In this document: positions 53,621 through 62,367 of the stretch, piece after piece
Position numbering within the stretch: position 1 is the stretch's first letter
How the letters are laid out: each line of letters opens with the position of its first letter
Assembly (NCBI RefSeq): GCF_000568255.1
Contig: NZ_KK037166.1
Location: forward strand, 11,301,961 to 11,365,960
Reading direction: 5' to 3'
DNA from: Kutzneria sp. 744
GTDB lineage: Bacteria > Actinomycetota > Actinomycetes > Mycobacteriales > Pseudonocardiaceae
Length of the DNA stretch: 64,000 bases
The notes under the pieces: model-generated
The model's input: the letters and a program-made list of their open reading frames with translations, nothing else
What the model was told of the DNA's origin: nothing
Databases searched by the model: none
Position numbers and translations under genes: made by a program

Positions 53621-54109
53621 ATGGCCACGACGACCGACCACCAGCAGAAGCTGGAGGCGGCGCAGGCGCTTCTCGACGAGTTGATCGCCCAGCGCATGCC
53701 CCCCACCGGCAGCAGCACGCTCGCGATGGCGCTGCGAACGCTGCTAATCGGCGTGTGCCACGGCGACGAATCCCGCCTGGACATCCTGCTCGCCGAGGCC
53801 GCCGCCACCAACCGCACACTGGTCGAGTGCCTGCCGACGCTGCGGGAAAAGTGGGCGCTGGCAGCAGAACGCAGTCGTGCCAGCTTCCTCCTCGACCTGA
53901 ACAGCCTCGACTCGCTCGAACTGAGGCAGAACGACGACGACGAGTTCATGATCACCGTGCGGGACGACCACATCGGCTACGACTCGCGTGAGGCAACGGC
54001 GCGATTGAGCACCGACGAGCTGATCGAGTTCGTGCGGCGCGTCGCGGCGCAGTCGGGCCTACGCGGCCGGGGCGCCGTCACTGTCGACGACACAGTGGCC
54101 ACGGAATGA
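53621..54109 (+). CDS. hypothetical protein
   Basis: A 162-residue, mostly helical protein: DHQQKLEAAQALLDELIAQR, SRLDILLAEAAATNRTLVEC, RASFLLDLNSLDSLELRQND, EATARLSTDELIEFVRRVAA. AGGGGA precedes ATG 53621. The next start overlaps its stop (ATGA at 54106-54109). No family is recognised. Confidence 0.65.
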   Translation: MATTTDHQQKLEAAQALLDELIAQRMPPTGSSTLAMALRTLLIGVCHGDESRLDILLAEAAATNRTLVECLPTLREKWALAAERSRASFLLDLNSLDSLELRQNDDDEFMITVRDDHIGYDSREATARLSTDELIEFVRRVAAQSGLRGRGAVTVDDTVATE

Positions 54110-54258
54110 TCATCGGCAACGAGACCGTGACCGCACCGCACGACCCGGCGCCGAGCGCCACAGTCAACATCAGCGAGGGCGGCCCGGCGGGCACTACTGG
54201 ACGTGTGAGACGTGCGACACCAAGCCATCGCTGCTCTTACCGAGGGCAGCTCACGTGA
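54106..54258 (+). CDS. small protein, probably frameshifted
   Basis: From ATG 54106 the frame gives 50 residues (MIIGNETVTAPHDPAPSATV). After GGPAG the neighbouring frame reads HYWTCETCDTKPSLLLPRAA, a plausible C-x-x-C zinc-like end that seems more natural than the given one. An indel in GCGGGC (~54188-54194) would join them. Confidence 0.4.
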   Translation: MIIGNETVTAPHDPAPSATVNISEGGPAGTTGRVRRATPSHRCSYRGQLT

Positions 54259-54267
54259 GCCGAACTG

Positions 54268-54595
54268 GTGAACGCCTTGATCGCGGACACCGCCCGGGCA
54301 ACCTCCACACTGGCACTGTGGCCGGCGGCAAACGACGCCACTACGTGGCAATTCCACTATGTAGGAGAACGCGACCGGTGTCCTTCGTCGGACTCAAGAC
54401 TGCACGTGTGGCACCTGCAAGTGACGCTGTGGACGGAAGTTGACGCCCTGGTTGTCGCAGGCGACCGCGACCCGGGCGCCGAGTGCCTGCGGCCGTTGAT
54501 GTTCATCCGCATCCCCAGCCCAGGCGGTGGCCGACGCGCTGCACCGGGCTGAACACCACGGCACCTGCGCGCATCGGTTCCCCTTCGGCGGCTGA
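54268..54595 (+). pseudogene. hypothetical protein, homopolymer frameshift near the end
   Basis: GTG 54268 starts NALIADTARATSTLALWPAA, then TTWQFHYVGERDRCPSSDSR and VTLWTEVDALVVAGDRDPGA, up to IRIPSP. From there the next frame gives QAVADALHRAEHHGTCAHRF and a stop at 54595. CC instead of CCC at 54519-54521 joins them (RIPSQAVADALH), so one C is extra. The protein would have ~108 residues. No family is recognised. Confidence 0.55.
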
Positions 54596-54722
54596 GGCGG
54601 CGGGGAGCTCGCGCCCGCTGGCCGCTTCTGGCGAACGGACCCGCAACCGGTCGACCAACTACGCGACGGCTACCACCCTGCGGTCCCTAGCCGTGCCTGC
54701 ACCCGTCACACACGGAAGGATC

Positions 54723-55253
54723 ATGATCGACATGACCGAGAACACCACCGCTCCTGTCGTCGTGCACGCGCGCACCGCCACCTATCGGGCGCGCGGGATG
54801 GCGCGCGTCGGCGGCTACGGCGTGATCGTGGACCGCCTGCTGGCCAATCCCGCCGAGTACGGCATCACCGACGAGGGTGACGACCGCAACTGGGACGCGA
54901 TCCACCACGGCGCCCAGGTCTACGCCAGCGAGCAGGCCGCTGTCGAGGCCGGAGCCCAGTGGATCCGCCGCACGCTCGGTGAGCAGGGTCTGACCCTGGA
55001 GTGGGTGCAGCAGTCGTTGTTCCCGCGCCTGATCGAACTCGCCCGTTTCCTCGGTGTGGACGCCTCGTGTTGGTCGATGGACCAGCGCGTCGGCTTCGGC
55101 TGGAGGATCATCGAGCACACGCCCAGCGGCCCGCGTCAGATCGGCCCGGGCAACGACCACACGTGGTGGGAGACCGCTGGCCGCATCCAGGGCATGATCG
55201 ACATGTGCGTCGAGATGCAGCGTGCCCGCGACGACAGCGAGCGTGGACGGTGA
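54723..55253 (+). CDS. hypothetical protein
   Basis: A 176-residue protein with clear codon bias: TATYRARGMARVGGYGVIVD, YASEQAAVEAGAQWIRRTLG, RLIELARFLGVDASCWSMDQ, TWWETAGRIQGMIDMCVEMQ. GGAAGGA precedes ATG 54723. The stop overlaps the next start (GTGA at 55250-55253). No family is recognised. Confidence 0.7.
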   Translation: MIDMTENTTAPVVVHARTATYRARGMARVGGYGVIVDRLLANPAEYGITDEGDDRNWDAIHHGAQVYASEQAAVEAGAQWIRRTLGEQGLTLEWVQQSLFPRLIELARFLGVDASCWSMDQRVGFGWRIIEHTPSGPRQIGPGNDHTWWETAGRIQGMIDMCVEMQRARDDSERGR

Positions 55254-55654
55254 GCGCCGAGACCCTCGTCGCAGAGATCCGTAGCCGCCTTGCCACCCTC
55301 GACCCGGCCACCCTGACCGAGCGGCAGGCCCGCGCCACGGCGCTGGCCCTGCGCGAGCTCATCGCCGCGCGTGAGCACGAGATCACTGCCGCGACCGTGT
55401 TGGCCTCACTGCTGGAAGCCACCTACACCGAGCCCGGCTCAGCCCGCGAGGACCCGGCGGCGACCTCGGTCACCGCCAAACGCGGCACGTGGGTAGAGAT
55501 CACCGCCGCCCTGCACGATGGCCGCCGCGTCCGGTTGGGCGGCATGGTCGCCGCGCTGCGGATCCTGCCCCGCAGTCGTTACCCCGCGCGCCCTGAACGC
55601 GTCGCGGTCGAGCTGGTCGAGCCGAACCTGCGCGAGGCCGCCGCCGCACCCTGA
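55250..55654 (+). CDS. hypothetical protein
   Basis: A 134-residue protein. The N-terminal half is helical (TLVAEIRSRLATLDPATLTE, RELIAAREHEITAATVLASL); the C-terminal half is beta-like with basic residues (GTWVEITAALHDGRRVRLGG, RPERVAVELVEPNLREAAAA). Coupled to the preceding gene; perhaps partners. No family is recognised. Confidence 0.65.
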   Translation: MSAETLVAEIRSRLATLDPATLTERQARATALALRELIAAREHEITAATVLASLLEATYTEPGSAREDPAATSVTAKRGTWVEITAALHDGRRVRLGGMVAALRILPRSRYPARPERVAVELVEPNLREAAAAP

Positions 55655-55757
55655 CCCCAACATTCCCGCTGATCGTCAGGACCGCTCGCACCTGCCGTGG
55701 GCAGTCCCTCTCGAGTGCTCCCACCCCCGCCTCACGGCCACTGTCGTGGGGCGGGGG

Positions 55758-55874
55758 ATGACCACGGATATGACACGAGCACGAGCGCAGTTCGGCGACA
55801 GGACGGTCTGCACCGAAGCCCGCAACGGCATAGTGGCGGAGATGTTCCGAGCCGCCTCCAGCGGCGACGCCTGA
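55758..55874 (+). CDS. 38-residue small protein
   Basis: MTTDMTRARAQFGDRTVCTE, then NGIVAEMFRAASSGDA. GGGGG lies just before ATG 55758. Its reading is regular, but the length prevents firm assignment. Confidence 0.42.
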   Translation: MTTDMTRARAQFGDRTVCTEARNGIVAEMFRAASSGDA

Positions 55875-56067
55875 TCGGTGCGCTATCCCGCCACCGTGAT
55901 CTACCAACGTGCCATCGTAGTTACGCGCCGATCGACCATTACCCAGCCGGGCCCGTCACATCGACGGACCAAGACTGACCCACGCCCGCCACCCCAGGGT
56001 TCGTCGCGCAGGTGCGTACTGAGGACATGCCCGGCGACGACCGGCAAGGGCCTATACCGCTCGTGCT

Positions 56068-56217
56068 GTGGACCCGGGGGAGCGCGTCGAATGCTCCTGC
56101 GGACCGGCCTTTCACAACTCGGATTGGCACTACGACGACCACATGACCGTTCTGCTGACCGCGCTGGTCATCGGCGGTCCCGACGGCTCCGAGCCCGTTG
56201 AGATCGACATCGAGTGA
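56068..56217 (+). CDS. 49-residue small protein with Cys-x-Cys
   Basis: VDPGERVECSCGPAFHNSDW, HYDDHMTVLLTALVIGGPDG, ending SEPVEIDIE. A C-x-C and several His suggest metal binding. The stop overlaps the next start (GTGA at 56214-56217). Confidence 0.5.
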   Translation: MDPGERVECSCGPAFHNSDWHYDDHMTVLLTALVIGGPDGSEPVEIDIE

Positions 56218-56903
56218 CGGTGGCGGTGACCACCGCAGGCGAGCCGCTGGCGGCCACCCTGACCCGGGACCGCGTCGCCGCCATCGCAGTCGAAAACAGA
56301 CCGGACTGTGACGGCGGTCCACGAGGGGCCTGCAGTACCGCTACACCAAGGGACGCACGTATCGGGGCTGCCGTTTCGGAGAGCACGGCCTCGCTCGCTG
56401 TATGTCCGCGCGCACCGCGCCAAACGGCTACACGACGGCCAGGGACGCCGACGCCGGTCTTGCTCGACGAGAAGTACCGACCGGCCAACAGATCGGAAAA
56501 CATCATGACCGCGAAGCCACCGCCCATCCGCAGATCGCCGCGAGCATGGACGCCGCCCGCCGCGAAGCCGAGCGGTGGCACAACCAGATACACGCCGCGC
56601 GACACGGCTACTGCCCTGCGCCGATCAACAAGAAGCCCTTCGACATGTACGACGTCCACAGCGCCACTATCGCCGGCGCCGCGCCGCTCCACACCGCCTC
56701 TTCGTGGCTGGCGAGACCGACACCACAGCGTGGTACGTCCGGTGCAACCACCCAGCCCCCATCTGGCCAGAGACTCGCGTGTTCGTTGCCGCCGACACGC
56801 CGTGCCGGAATGGTGACAAGACCAATGACTGATCGGCCGAGGAACGTGCCTTCGTCGAGATTCACGTCGGCTACGACAACGCAATCGGATCGCGGGCTTG
56901 ATG
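56214..56903 (+). pseudogene. broken gene in several frames
   Basis: Coding pieces follow each other in different frames: TVAVTTAGEPLAATLTRDRV from GTG 56214; GLQYRYTKGRTYRGCRFGEH, ASMDAARREAERWHNQIHAA and APINKKPFDMYDVHSATIAG; then RLFVAGETDTTAWYVRCNHP and ETRVFVAADTPCRNGDKTND to TGA 56830-56832. After that TGA the same frame goes on with SAEERAFVEIHVGYDNAIGS to 56903. At least two indels and one in-frame stop separate them. Confidence 0.5.
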
Positions 56904-56976
56904 ACCGAGTCGAATCAACCAACGAGTCCACAGTAGACCCGGGTTCGAAGACAGGAACCTAGGCAGCAACGCACAG

Positions 56977-57307
56977 TTGCGCGACATAGCGGCGATCGCC
57001 GTCGCCACGATCGCCGAGGTCGGCGACAACATCAAGGAAGCGCTGCGCCCTGTCGATGTCACGCCCGAATTCCCAGCTGAATACCGGCGCTCTGCAGCGG
57101 TCTGGGGCGCCCCGGCTGGGGCGCACCCCCAAACTGGCCGGCGCGGAACCGCAGCGTGCCGCGAAAGCCGCCGTTGAACTGCCGCAAGTCCCGCCGCCAA
57201 CCGTGCCGGCCAGCGTGCCGGACCGAGCACTCCGATCCCCAATCCACGCAAGCACACCGCGCCCGCTGACCACGGAAACAGTCGACGCAATTCGTCGGCC
57301 GCCCTGA
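56977..57307 (+). pseudogene. hypothetical protein, frameshifted
   Basis: The first frame reads RDIAAIAVATIAEVGDNIKE, then ALRPVDVTPEFPAEYRRSAA. After ~57105 the next frame is more natural: LGRTPKLAGAEPQRAAKAAV, then VPASVPDRALRSPIHAST to 57307. The junction has GGGG and CCCC runs (57104-57120). It lies ~170 bases upstream of the ParB-like gene. Confidence 0.48.
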
Positions 57308-57479
57308 CGCGGGACACGCACCCCAGCGCCGCGACGGCACCGCACCAGCGGGTCGAGGCGCTGTGGCCAGTGCGTCCCCCTCAGGACAACCAGACGAAAC
57401 AACCCCATATATGCACGGATGTGCTGGTTTCTCCGACATCTCTTCCCCGCCGTCCTTCGCCTGAAATGGAGCCACCACG

Positions 57480-59306
57480 ATGACCACGACCGAACGCGCC
57501 CTCGACAACAACACCCCGTCGCGCGTCGCGTCCCCGGACACCTCCACACACGACGCGGACACCCACGAGATCACGCTGGTCCTGCCGACCAGCGCGCAGG
57601 AGGTCAAGGACTTCAAACTGCTGCACGTCGACCCCGACGAACTGGTCATCGGGCGCAACGCCCGCGCGTTCAAGCACGAGGACCTGGACCCCGACTTCGT
57701 GCACGACCTCAGTGACCGCGGCAACTATGTGCCGATCATCGCCCGGTTCGACGCACACGGGCAGTTGGTTGTCCGCGACGGGCAGGTCCGCACGCACGGC
57801 CTGCGCGAGGCCAAGCGCCTCGCGGTCGACAAGCACGGCGATGAGAGCACCTGGCACAAGGCGCTGGTGCTGGCGCAGGAGCACGACATCACCGACGAAC
57901 GAGCCGCGGAGATCGAGCGCCTGGTCGAGCAGCACGGCGCGAACTTCCTCCGGTTCGCCATGACCGAGGCCGACCACCTGCGCACGGTCCAGGGACTACT
58001 GGAGCTCGGCGTCGAGCCCGAGAAGGTCGGCAAGAAGCTGCGGCTCAAGGCCAACGACGCCGCTGTCCTCGTGGCGGTCGCGAAGAGCACCCACGCCGCC
58101 GAACTGGCCCACCAGGGCGTGCTGGGGTTGTCCGAGAGCGCGGTGATCGCCGAGTTCGAGGCCTTCGGCGACGAGAACGAGGCGGTCGCGGCGCTCACCG
58201 AGGTCGCGCAGTCCAACCCGCGCCACCTCCACCAGACCGCCCAGCGGCTTCGTGAGGCGCGCACCGAGCGGCTGGCGGTGCAGATTGCGGCCGCGGAACT
58301 GGCCGCGCAGGGCGTGACGGTGATCGAACGTCCGGACACCCTCTACGGGCCGCAGATTCGCCAGATCGCGGACCTGCGCCCCACGGCCAGGACCCGGCCG
58401 GGCAGCACACTGAGCGTCAAGCGCCACTCCACCTGCCCCGGCCACGCCGCCTTCCTGTCGTTCCGCCGCACCTGGCAGGACCGGGAGGGCGCGGTCACCG
58501 TCATCCACGTCTGCACCGACTTCCAGAAGCACAAGCACGCCGAGCGCAACGCCGAGCCGGGCCAGACGCTTCTCGAGGGCCCCACGAACGCCACCAGCGG
58601 CGGCGGCACCCAGCAGGGCCCAACGACCGCCGAGAAGAAGGCGTACCGCAAAACGGTGATCGCCAACGGCAAGGCGTGGGACTTGGCCACGATCAAACGG
58701 ATGGAGGCGCTGGAACTGTTCGCCAAGCGCCGCAGCCTTTCCCAGGCAGAGGACACCTGGCTGGAGGCGATGCGAGCCACCAGCAGCCGCTACGCCGACG
58801 CCGCGAGCAAGGGCCACCGCCTCGCGCTCAAGCTGCTGGGCTGGGACACCAAGTTCGCTGGCTACGGCAACAAGCCCTCGCTCCGGGCCGAGATCCTCAA
58901 GGCCAAGCCGGAACGGGCCCGCATAATCAGCATGGTCATGGTGCTCGCCGCAGTAGAGCAGGGCGCCAGCCGCCGCACGACGTGGGAGAACCCTAGCGAC
59001 GAGGAGATCGCCTACTTCGCCAAGCTCCAGACGCTCAAGCTGCAGACCATGGAACCCACCGGGCTCGCCGACTGGGAGCTCTCCGACGTCGAAGCCCTGG
59101 TGCTCAACCGGTCCGCACCCGTGGACGCGGCCGTCATCGCCGCGGTGGTCGACGAGCTCGAGGTCGAGGCCACCCCGGACGACGAGGACGGGGACACCGA
59201 CCTCGACGACGGCGACACGCCCGAGGCCTTGCACACGCCGGCCACCGTGATCGACACCGAGACCCGGGCGGTCGAGCACGACCATGAGCTGGCCCCGGAC
59301 CAGTGA
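57480..59306 (+). CDS. ParB/Srx-like nuclease-domain protein
   Basis: A 608-residue protein, the largest of the element. Residues ~45-160 hold a ParB N-terminal-like domain: LLHVDPDELVIGRNARAF, then VHDLSDRGNYVPIIARFDAH and VVRDGQVRTHGLREAKRL (the G-x-x-R...A-x-x pattern). A helical region with an HTH-like segment (LEVGVEPEKVGKKLRLKA-like: LGVEPEKVGKKLRLKANDAA) follows, then a domain with a C-P-G-H and C-x-D-F site (HSTCPGHAAFLSFRRTWQDR; HVCTDFQKHKH), probably zinc-binding, and a long C-terminal acidic tail. It is much longer than chromosomal ParB (~300). It could serve partition, replication or transfer of the element. GGAG precedes ATG 57480. Confidence 0.8.
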   Translation: MTTTERALDNNTPSRVASPDTSTHDADTHEITLVLPTSAQEVKDFKLLHVDPDELVIGRNARAFKHEDLDPDFVHDLSDRGNYVPIIARFDAHGQLVVRDGQVRTHGLREAKRLAVDKHGDESTWHKALVLAQEHDITDERAAEIERLVEQHGANFLRFAMTEADHLRTVQGLLELGVEPEKVGKKLRLKANDAAVLVAVAKSTHAAELAHQGVLGLSESAVIAEFEAFGDENEAVAALTEVAQSNPRHLHQTAQRLREARTERLAVQIAAAELAAQGVTVIERPDTLYGPQIRQIADLRPTARTRPGSTLSVKRHSTCPGHAAFLSFRRTWQDREGAVTVIHVCTDFQKHKHAERNAEPGQTLLEGPTNATSGGGTQQGPTTAEKKAYRKTVIANGKAWDLATIKRMEALELFAKRRSLSQAEDTWLEAMRATSSRYADAASKGHRLALKLLGWDTKFAGYGNKPSLRAEILKAKPERARIISMVMVLAAVEQGASRRTTWENPSDEEIAYFAKLQTLKLQTMEPTGLADWELSDVEALVLNRSAPVDAAVIAAVVDELEVEATPDDEDGDTDLDDGDTPEALHTPATVIDTETRAVEHDHELAPDQ

Positions 59307-59376
59307 TATCGCCGTGATGGCCTCGCCGCGAGCATCGGCCGCTGCGCTCGAATTTCCTCGACCATGGAGTACACCC

Positions 59377-59957
59377 ATGCCGTAGCACATCTACACCAGC
59401 CGCAAACGGCGAGTTCGGGTTCGCCTCGACGGCACCGCATCACGTCCACCGGGCCGCTGCGCACCCTGGAGCGTAAGCGCTGGCCCGTGGTGCTGCAGTG
59501 GCTCGAACGCGGCGGCGGCCGCGGGCAACCTCGCGGCCGGAATTCGCCAGTTCATCACGCACTATCACGAGCCGATACTGCTGGAGTTTCGGGGATATAC
59601 CGCCATTATCGAAATCGACATCGGTGGGGAGGACGGTGCGCTGAAGTGGGTACAGCGCACCATTGACCCCGCCGGCCCCGACCGCGGCGTCGATGTCGAT
59701 GTCGACCACATCACAGCCGCGAACAAGGAGGAGGCCAAGGCGGACGCCCGGAACAACCTCGTACAGCGCAACACGGACTGGCACGACAACGCCGACGTGC
59801 ACCCCGCGGCCACCTGCCTCGAATCCGGGGTCCCCACTGCGCAAAAACCCGGCGCGGTCCGGATGAGCTGTACCGCTACGCCGCTGGCGCCGTGCCCGTC
59901 ACCGGTGACGACGGCGCGCTCAAAGGGTGGCTTTACTACGGCTGGGCCTGTGACTAG
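59377..59957 (+). pseudogene. TDWHD-family protein, copy 2, with early stop and frameshift
   Basis: ATG 59377 is followed by CCG and TAG (59383-59385), where the intact copy has MPYDD. In the same frame, residues align without gaps to the copy at 61386: RVRVRLDGTASRPPGR, AAGIRQFITHYHEPILLEFR, ALKWVQRTIDPAGPDRGVDV, NTDWHDNADVHPAATCLESG. Near 59830-59850 (GGGG, CCCC, AAAAA runs) the frame shifts; the next frame continues DELYRYAAGAVPVTGDDGAL to a TAG at 59957. The C-terminus differs from the other copies. Confidence 0.7.
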
Positions 59958-60109
59958 CGAGTGAGGAACGGGGTCGGATCTGACCCGACTCACACGCCGC
60001 CGGCGCCAGGCAGCAGCCAACCGTTGCTCATACCCAATCGGATCTCGGTGCATACAGAACACTGCGCGGCGCCGTCATAACCGCTGAACCCGGCGTCAGG
60101 CAGGCCTCA

Positions 60110-60427
60110 GTGCCGATGGCCAGCGCCCTACGGCTTCCAGGCCACCCCTGCTACATCACCCGCCACAACACCACGGCCGACGATGGTCAATCTTGGCTTT
60201 ACCCACCCGCGCAACGGATCCACACTGCACACGCCACCGACGCTGCAGCCCAACGCCAGCGCACTCGAACCGTGCAGGCTGACGCCGGCTCAGTGCTTGT
60301 CGACCCGATCACCGGACGCGTCGCTGTCGCCATCTCCGCATTTCCCGCGGGCATCGCGGCGCTCCCGCGTCGACCATCCGCCCGCCATCGCGCCTCCTTC
60401 ACGATGCTCACGAACGGATCACCATGA
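60110..60427 (+). CDS. hypothetical protein, weak
   Basis: A 105-residue frame. The C-terminal third (SVLVDPITGRVAVAISAFPA) looks coding; the first part is doubtful. Its stop overlaps the next start (ATGA at 60424-60427), which supports the end at least. The stretch 59958-60109 before it shows no feature. Confidence 0.38.
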   Translation: MPMASALRLPGHPCYITRHNTTADDGQSWLYPPAQRIHTAHATDAAAQRQRTRTVQADAGSVLVDPITGRVAVAISAFPAGIAALPRRPSARHRASFTMLTNGSP

Positions 60428-61275
60428 CCCTCCTGCACCCCGACCTGTCCATCGACACAACCACCCACCCGGACTCGCCGCCCGCCACCGGCCTGACCGG
60501 CCTCGGGCACATCACCAGCAGCGTCCGGCAACTGCGCGACCGGCTCGGCCCGTCCTGCGACCGGCTCACTCCGGACCGCGACACCGAGGTCTGGGTCCTG
60601 CATACCCCGGCCGGACTCGCGCAGCTGAGGGCTGGCACCACCGACCGCGACCCCACCGACGACGTCGAACGCCAGTGGCTGATCCTCGCCGACACTGACG
60701 ACGTCCTGCCCTGGGTCTACGCCGCTGTCCGGGGCTCGACCGCGGAGTTCCCTTCCGCTGCTCTCCCTCACTTCACCGAGGCCACCCTGCACGGCTTCGG
60801 CTACGCCTACCTCGGCTACCTCTACCTGCGGATGAACGCCGAAACCCGGCGCCCCCACCAGCTCGACCGGACCGCGCCGGACTTCCGCACGCACCTGCAC
60901 CGGCCCCGACAGATCAACACGATGCTGCTCCAGCTCGCCGAGCTCCTGCACCACTACGAATGGGCGCACGCGAGCGCGACCGAACGCGAGGAGTGGTCGC
61001 ACATGCACCGCCCCACTCCCAGCGAAGGGCTGCGGTACTGGAAGGCCCGCAACCGCTGGCTGTATCCGCCGGCCACTGGCTCGCGCCACGGCAATCCCGA
61101 CCTGCCCGGGATGCTGCGCGCCCTGGCCGACGCCGCGCGGGACAACCGGGACTCGCTGTTGGAGAGGGCGCCCGAGATGGACCTCGTCCTGCACGACGAG
61201 CACGAGCGGACGCTGCGCGCCCTGGCCGGCATCCCGATTCCGGGACTGGACGCCCTCCAGTTCGCTCGCGGCTGA
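60424..61275 (+). CDS. hypothetical protein
   Basis: A 283-residue protein with strong codon bias: GLTGLGHITSSVRQLRDRLG, WVLHTPAGLAQLRAGTTDRD, RQWLILADTDDVLPWVYAAV, TLHGFGYAYLGYLYLRMNAE, then QINTMLLQLAELLHHYEWAH and LVLHDEHERTLRALAGIPIP. Mostly helical and His-rich. No family is recognised. Confidence 0.68.
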   Translation: MTLLHPDLSIDTTTHPDSPPATGLTGLGHITSSVRQLRDRLGPSCDRLTPDRDTEVWVLHTPAGLAQLRAGTTDRDPTDDVERQWLILADTDDVLPWVYAAVRGSTAEFPSAALPHFTEATLHGFGYAYLGYLYLRMNAETRRPHQLDRTAPDFRTHLHRPRQINTMLLQLAELLHHYEWAHASATEREEWSHMHRPTPSEGLRYWKARNRWLYPPATGSRHGNPDLPGMLRALADAARDNRDSLLERAPEMDLVLHDEHERTLRALAGIPIPGLDALQFARG

Positions 61276-61385
61276 GACCTCACCTGTCCAACCAGCAGCG
61301 GGCGTCGGATGGTGGCGAGTCGCCGACGCCGCTGGCGTCTTCGTCCGCCTCCAGAAGTCCCTGTCCTCGACCTAGGAGCACATCC

Positions 61386-62006
61386 ATGCCCTACGACGAC
61401 TACACCACCCACGAGCGACCGGTGCGGATTCGCCTCGACGCCACCGCGTCCCGTCGACCTGGCCGGGGTCGAGGCTGGACCGTGGAGTCCGGATACTGGG
61501 GCGCATCCGCGCGGACCGAGAAGGATGCCGCGGATGCCCTCGCCGCCGGACTGAACCAGTTCCTCCGACACTACGAACCCCCGCGAATACTGACGTTTCG
61601 AGGGCACACCGCCGTGGTGGAACTCGATCAGGGTGACGGGGACACGTCGCTGTTCTGGCGTCGCCGCACCGTCAACCCCGCCGGGGGCGTGAACCTCACC
61701 GGCTTCGCCGCCGCCAACTGGGCCGAGGCGGAAGCGGAAGCACGGCACGACCTCGCTCACCAGACCACGGACTGGCACGACGACGCCAGTGTGCACGCCG
61801 CGGCCACCTACCTCGACCAAGGTCCCTGCGGCGACGACCGGTACCGGTCCCACGAGCTGTACCGCTACGCCGCCTGGCAGCGGGCCGCGAAGGTCGCGAT
61901 CGAATCCGGTCAAGAGGATTTCCACACGTGGGCGTCCACGCACCGGGAGAAGTTCGCGGTCCCTCGACCCGAAACACCGGAGAAGCCAGCCACCCCAGCT
62001 CCCTGA
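61386..62006 (+). CDS. TDWHD-family protein, copy 3, intact
   Basis: A 206-residue protein of a family present three times in this element. Features: basic N-terminus (RIRLDATASRRPGRGRGW), RTEKDAADALAAGLNQFLRH, GHTAVVELDQGDGDTSLFWR, then the best conserved part: HQTTDWHDDASVHAAATYLD, HELYRYAAWQRAAKVAIESG, EDFHTWASTHREKFAV. The acidic/His motif TDWHDD..VH could bind metal. AGGAG precedes ATG 61386. I do not recognise a named family. A hairpin follows the gene. Confidence 0.7.
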   Translation: MPYDDYTTHERPVRIRLDATASRRPGRGRGWTVESGYWGASARTEKDAADALAAGLNQFLRHYEPPRILTFRGHTAVVELDQGDGDTSLFWRRRTVNPAGGVNLTGFAAANWAEAEAEARHDLAHQTTDWHDDASVHAAATYLDQGPCGDDRYRSHELYRYAAWQRAAKVAIESGQEDFHTWASTHREKFAVPRPETPEKPATPAP

Positions 62007-62073
62007 GATCTCCACCGGAATCAGCCATGGGGTGGTGATCTGCTCGAAGTTGATCAGACCAACGCGGGGGTCG

Positions 62074-62113
62074 TGTCAAGGAACGAGCCCAACTGCGGGC
62101 TGGCTCCTTGACA
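62074..62113 (+). terminator. hairpin after the intact TDWHD-family gene
   Basis: TGTCAAGGAACGAGCCC (62074-62090) and GGGCTGGCTCCTTGACA (62097-62113) pair at 15 of 17 positions around a 6-base loop. It lies 68 bases after the stop at 62006. It may instead be an operator. Confidence 0.6.
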
Positions 62114-62251
62114 CCCGTCGGGCCCCGCGCCGGCCTGATCTCCGCTCCGCAGATCGACAGCCCACGGTGGGTCAATTGATCACGCTCTGCGTACACCGAC
62201 TGGGCGGCGCAGATGCAGACTGTGCAGCTAATATCGCAGGATGACGGGCTT

Positions 62252-62279
62252 ATTTGCCGGCAAATTCGGCTTCGCCGAA
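62252..62279. promoter_or_regulatory. adjacent palindromes upstream of 62368
   Basis: ATTTGCCGGCAAAT (62252-62265) is a perfect 14-bp palindrome, followed at once by TTCGGC and GCCGAA (62265-62279, 3-base loop). They stand in a 360-base non-coding, AT-richer stretch about 100 bases before the next gene and look like a regulator binding site. Confidence 0.58.
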
Positions 62280-62367
62280 ACAAAATGGATCGTCACGCCA
62301 AACATGATGACTGCAACCGTGTCGCGCTGCAAACCGCACTGGAAATCTCGACGAGGAGGAATTGACA

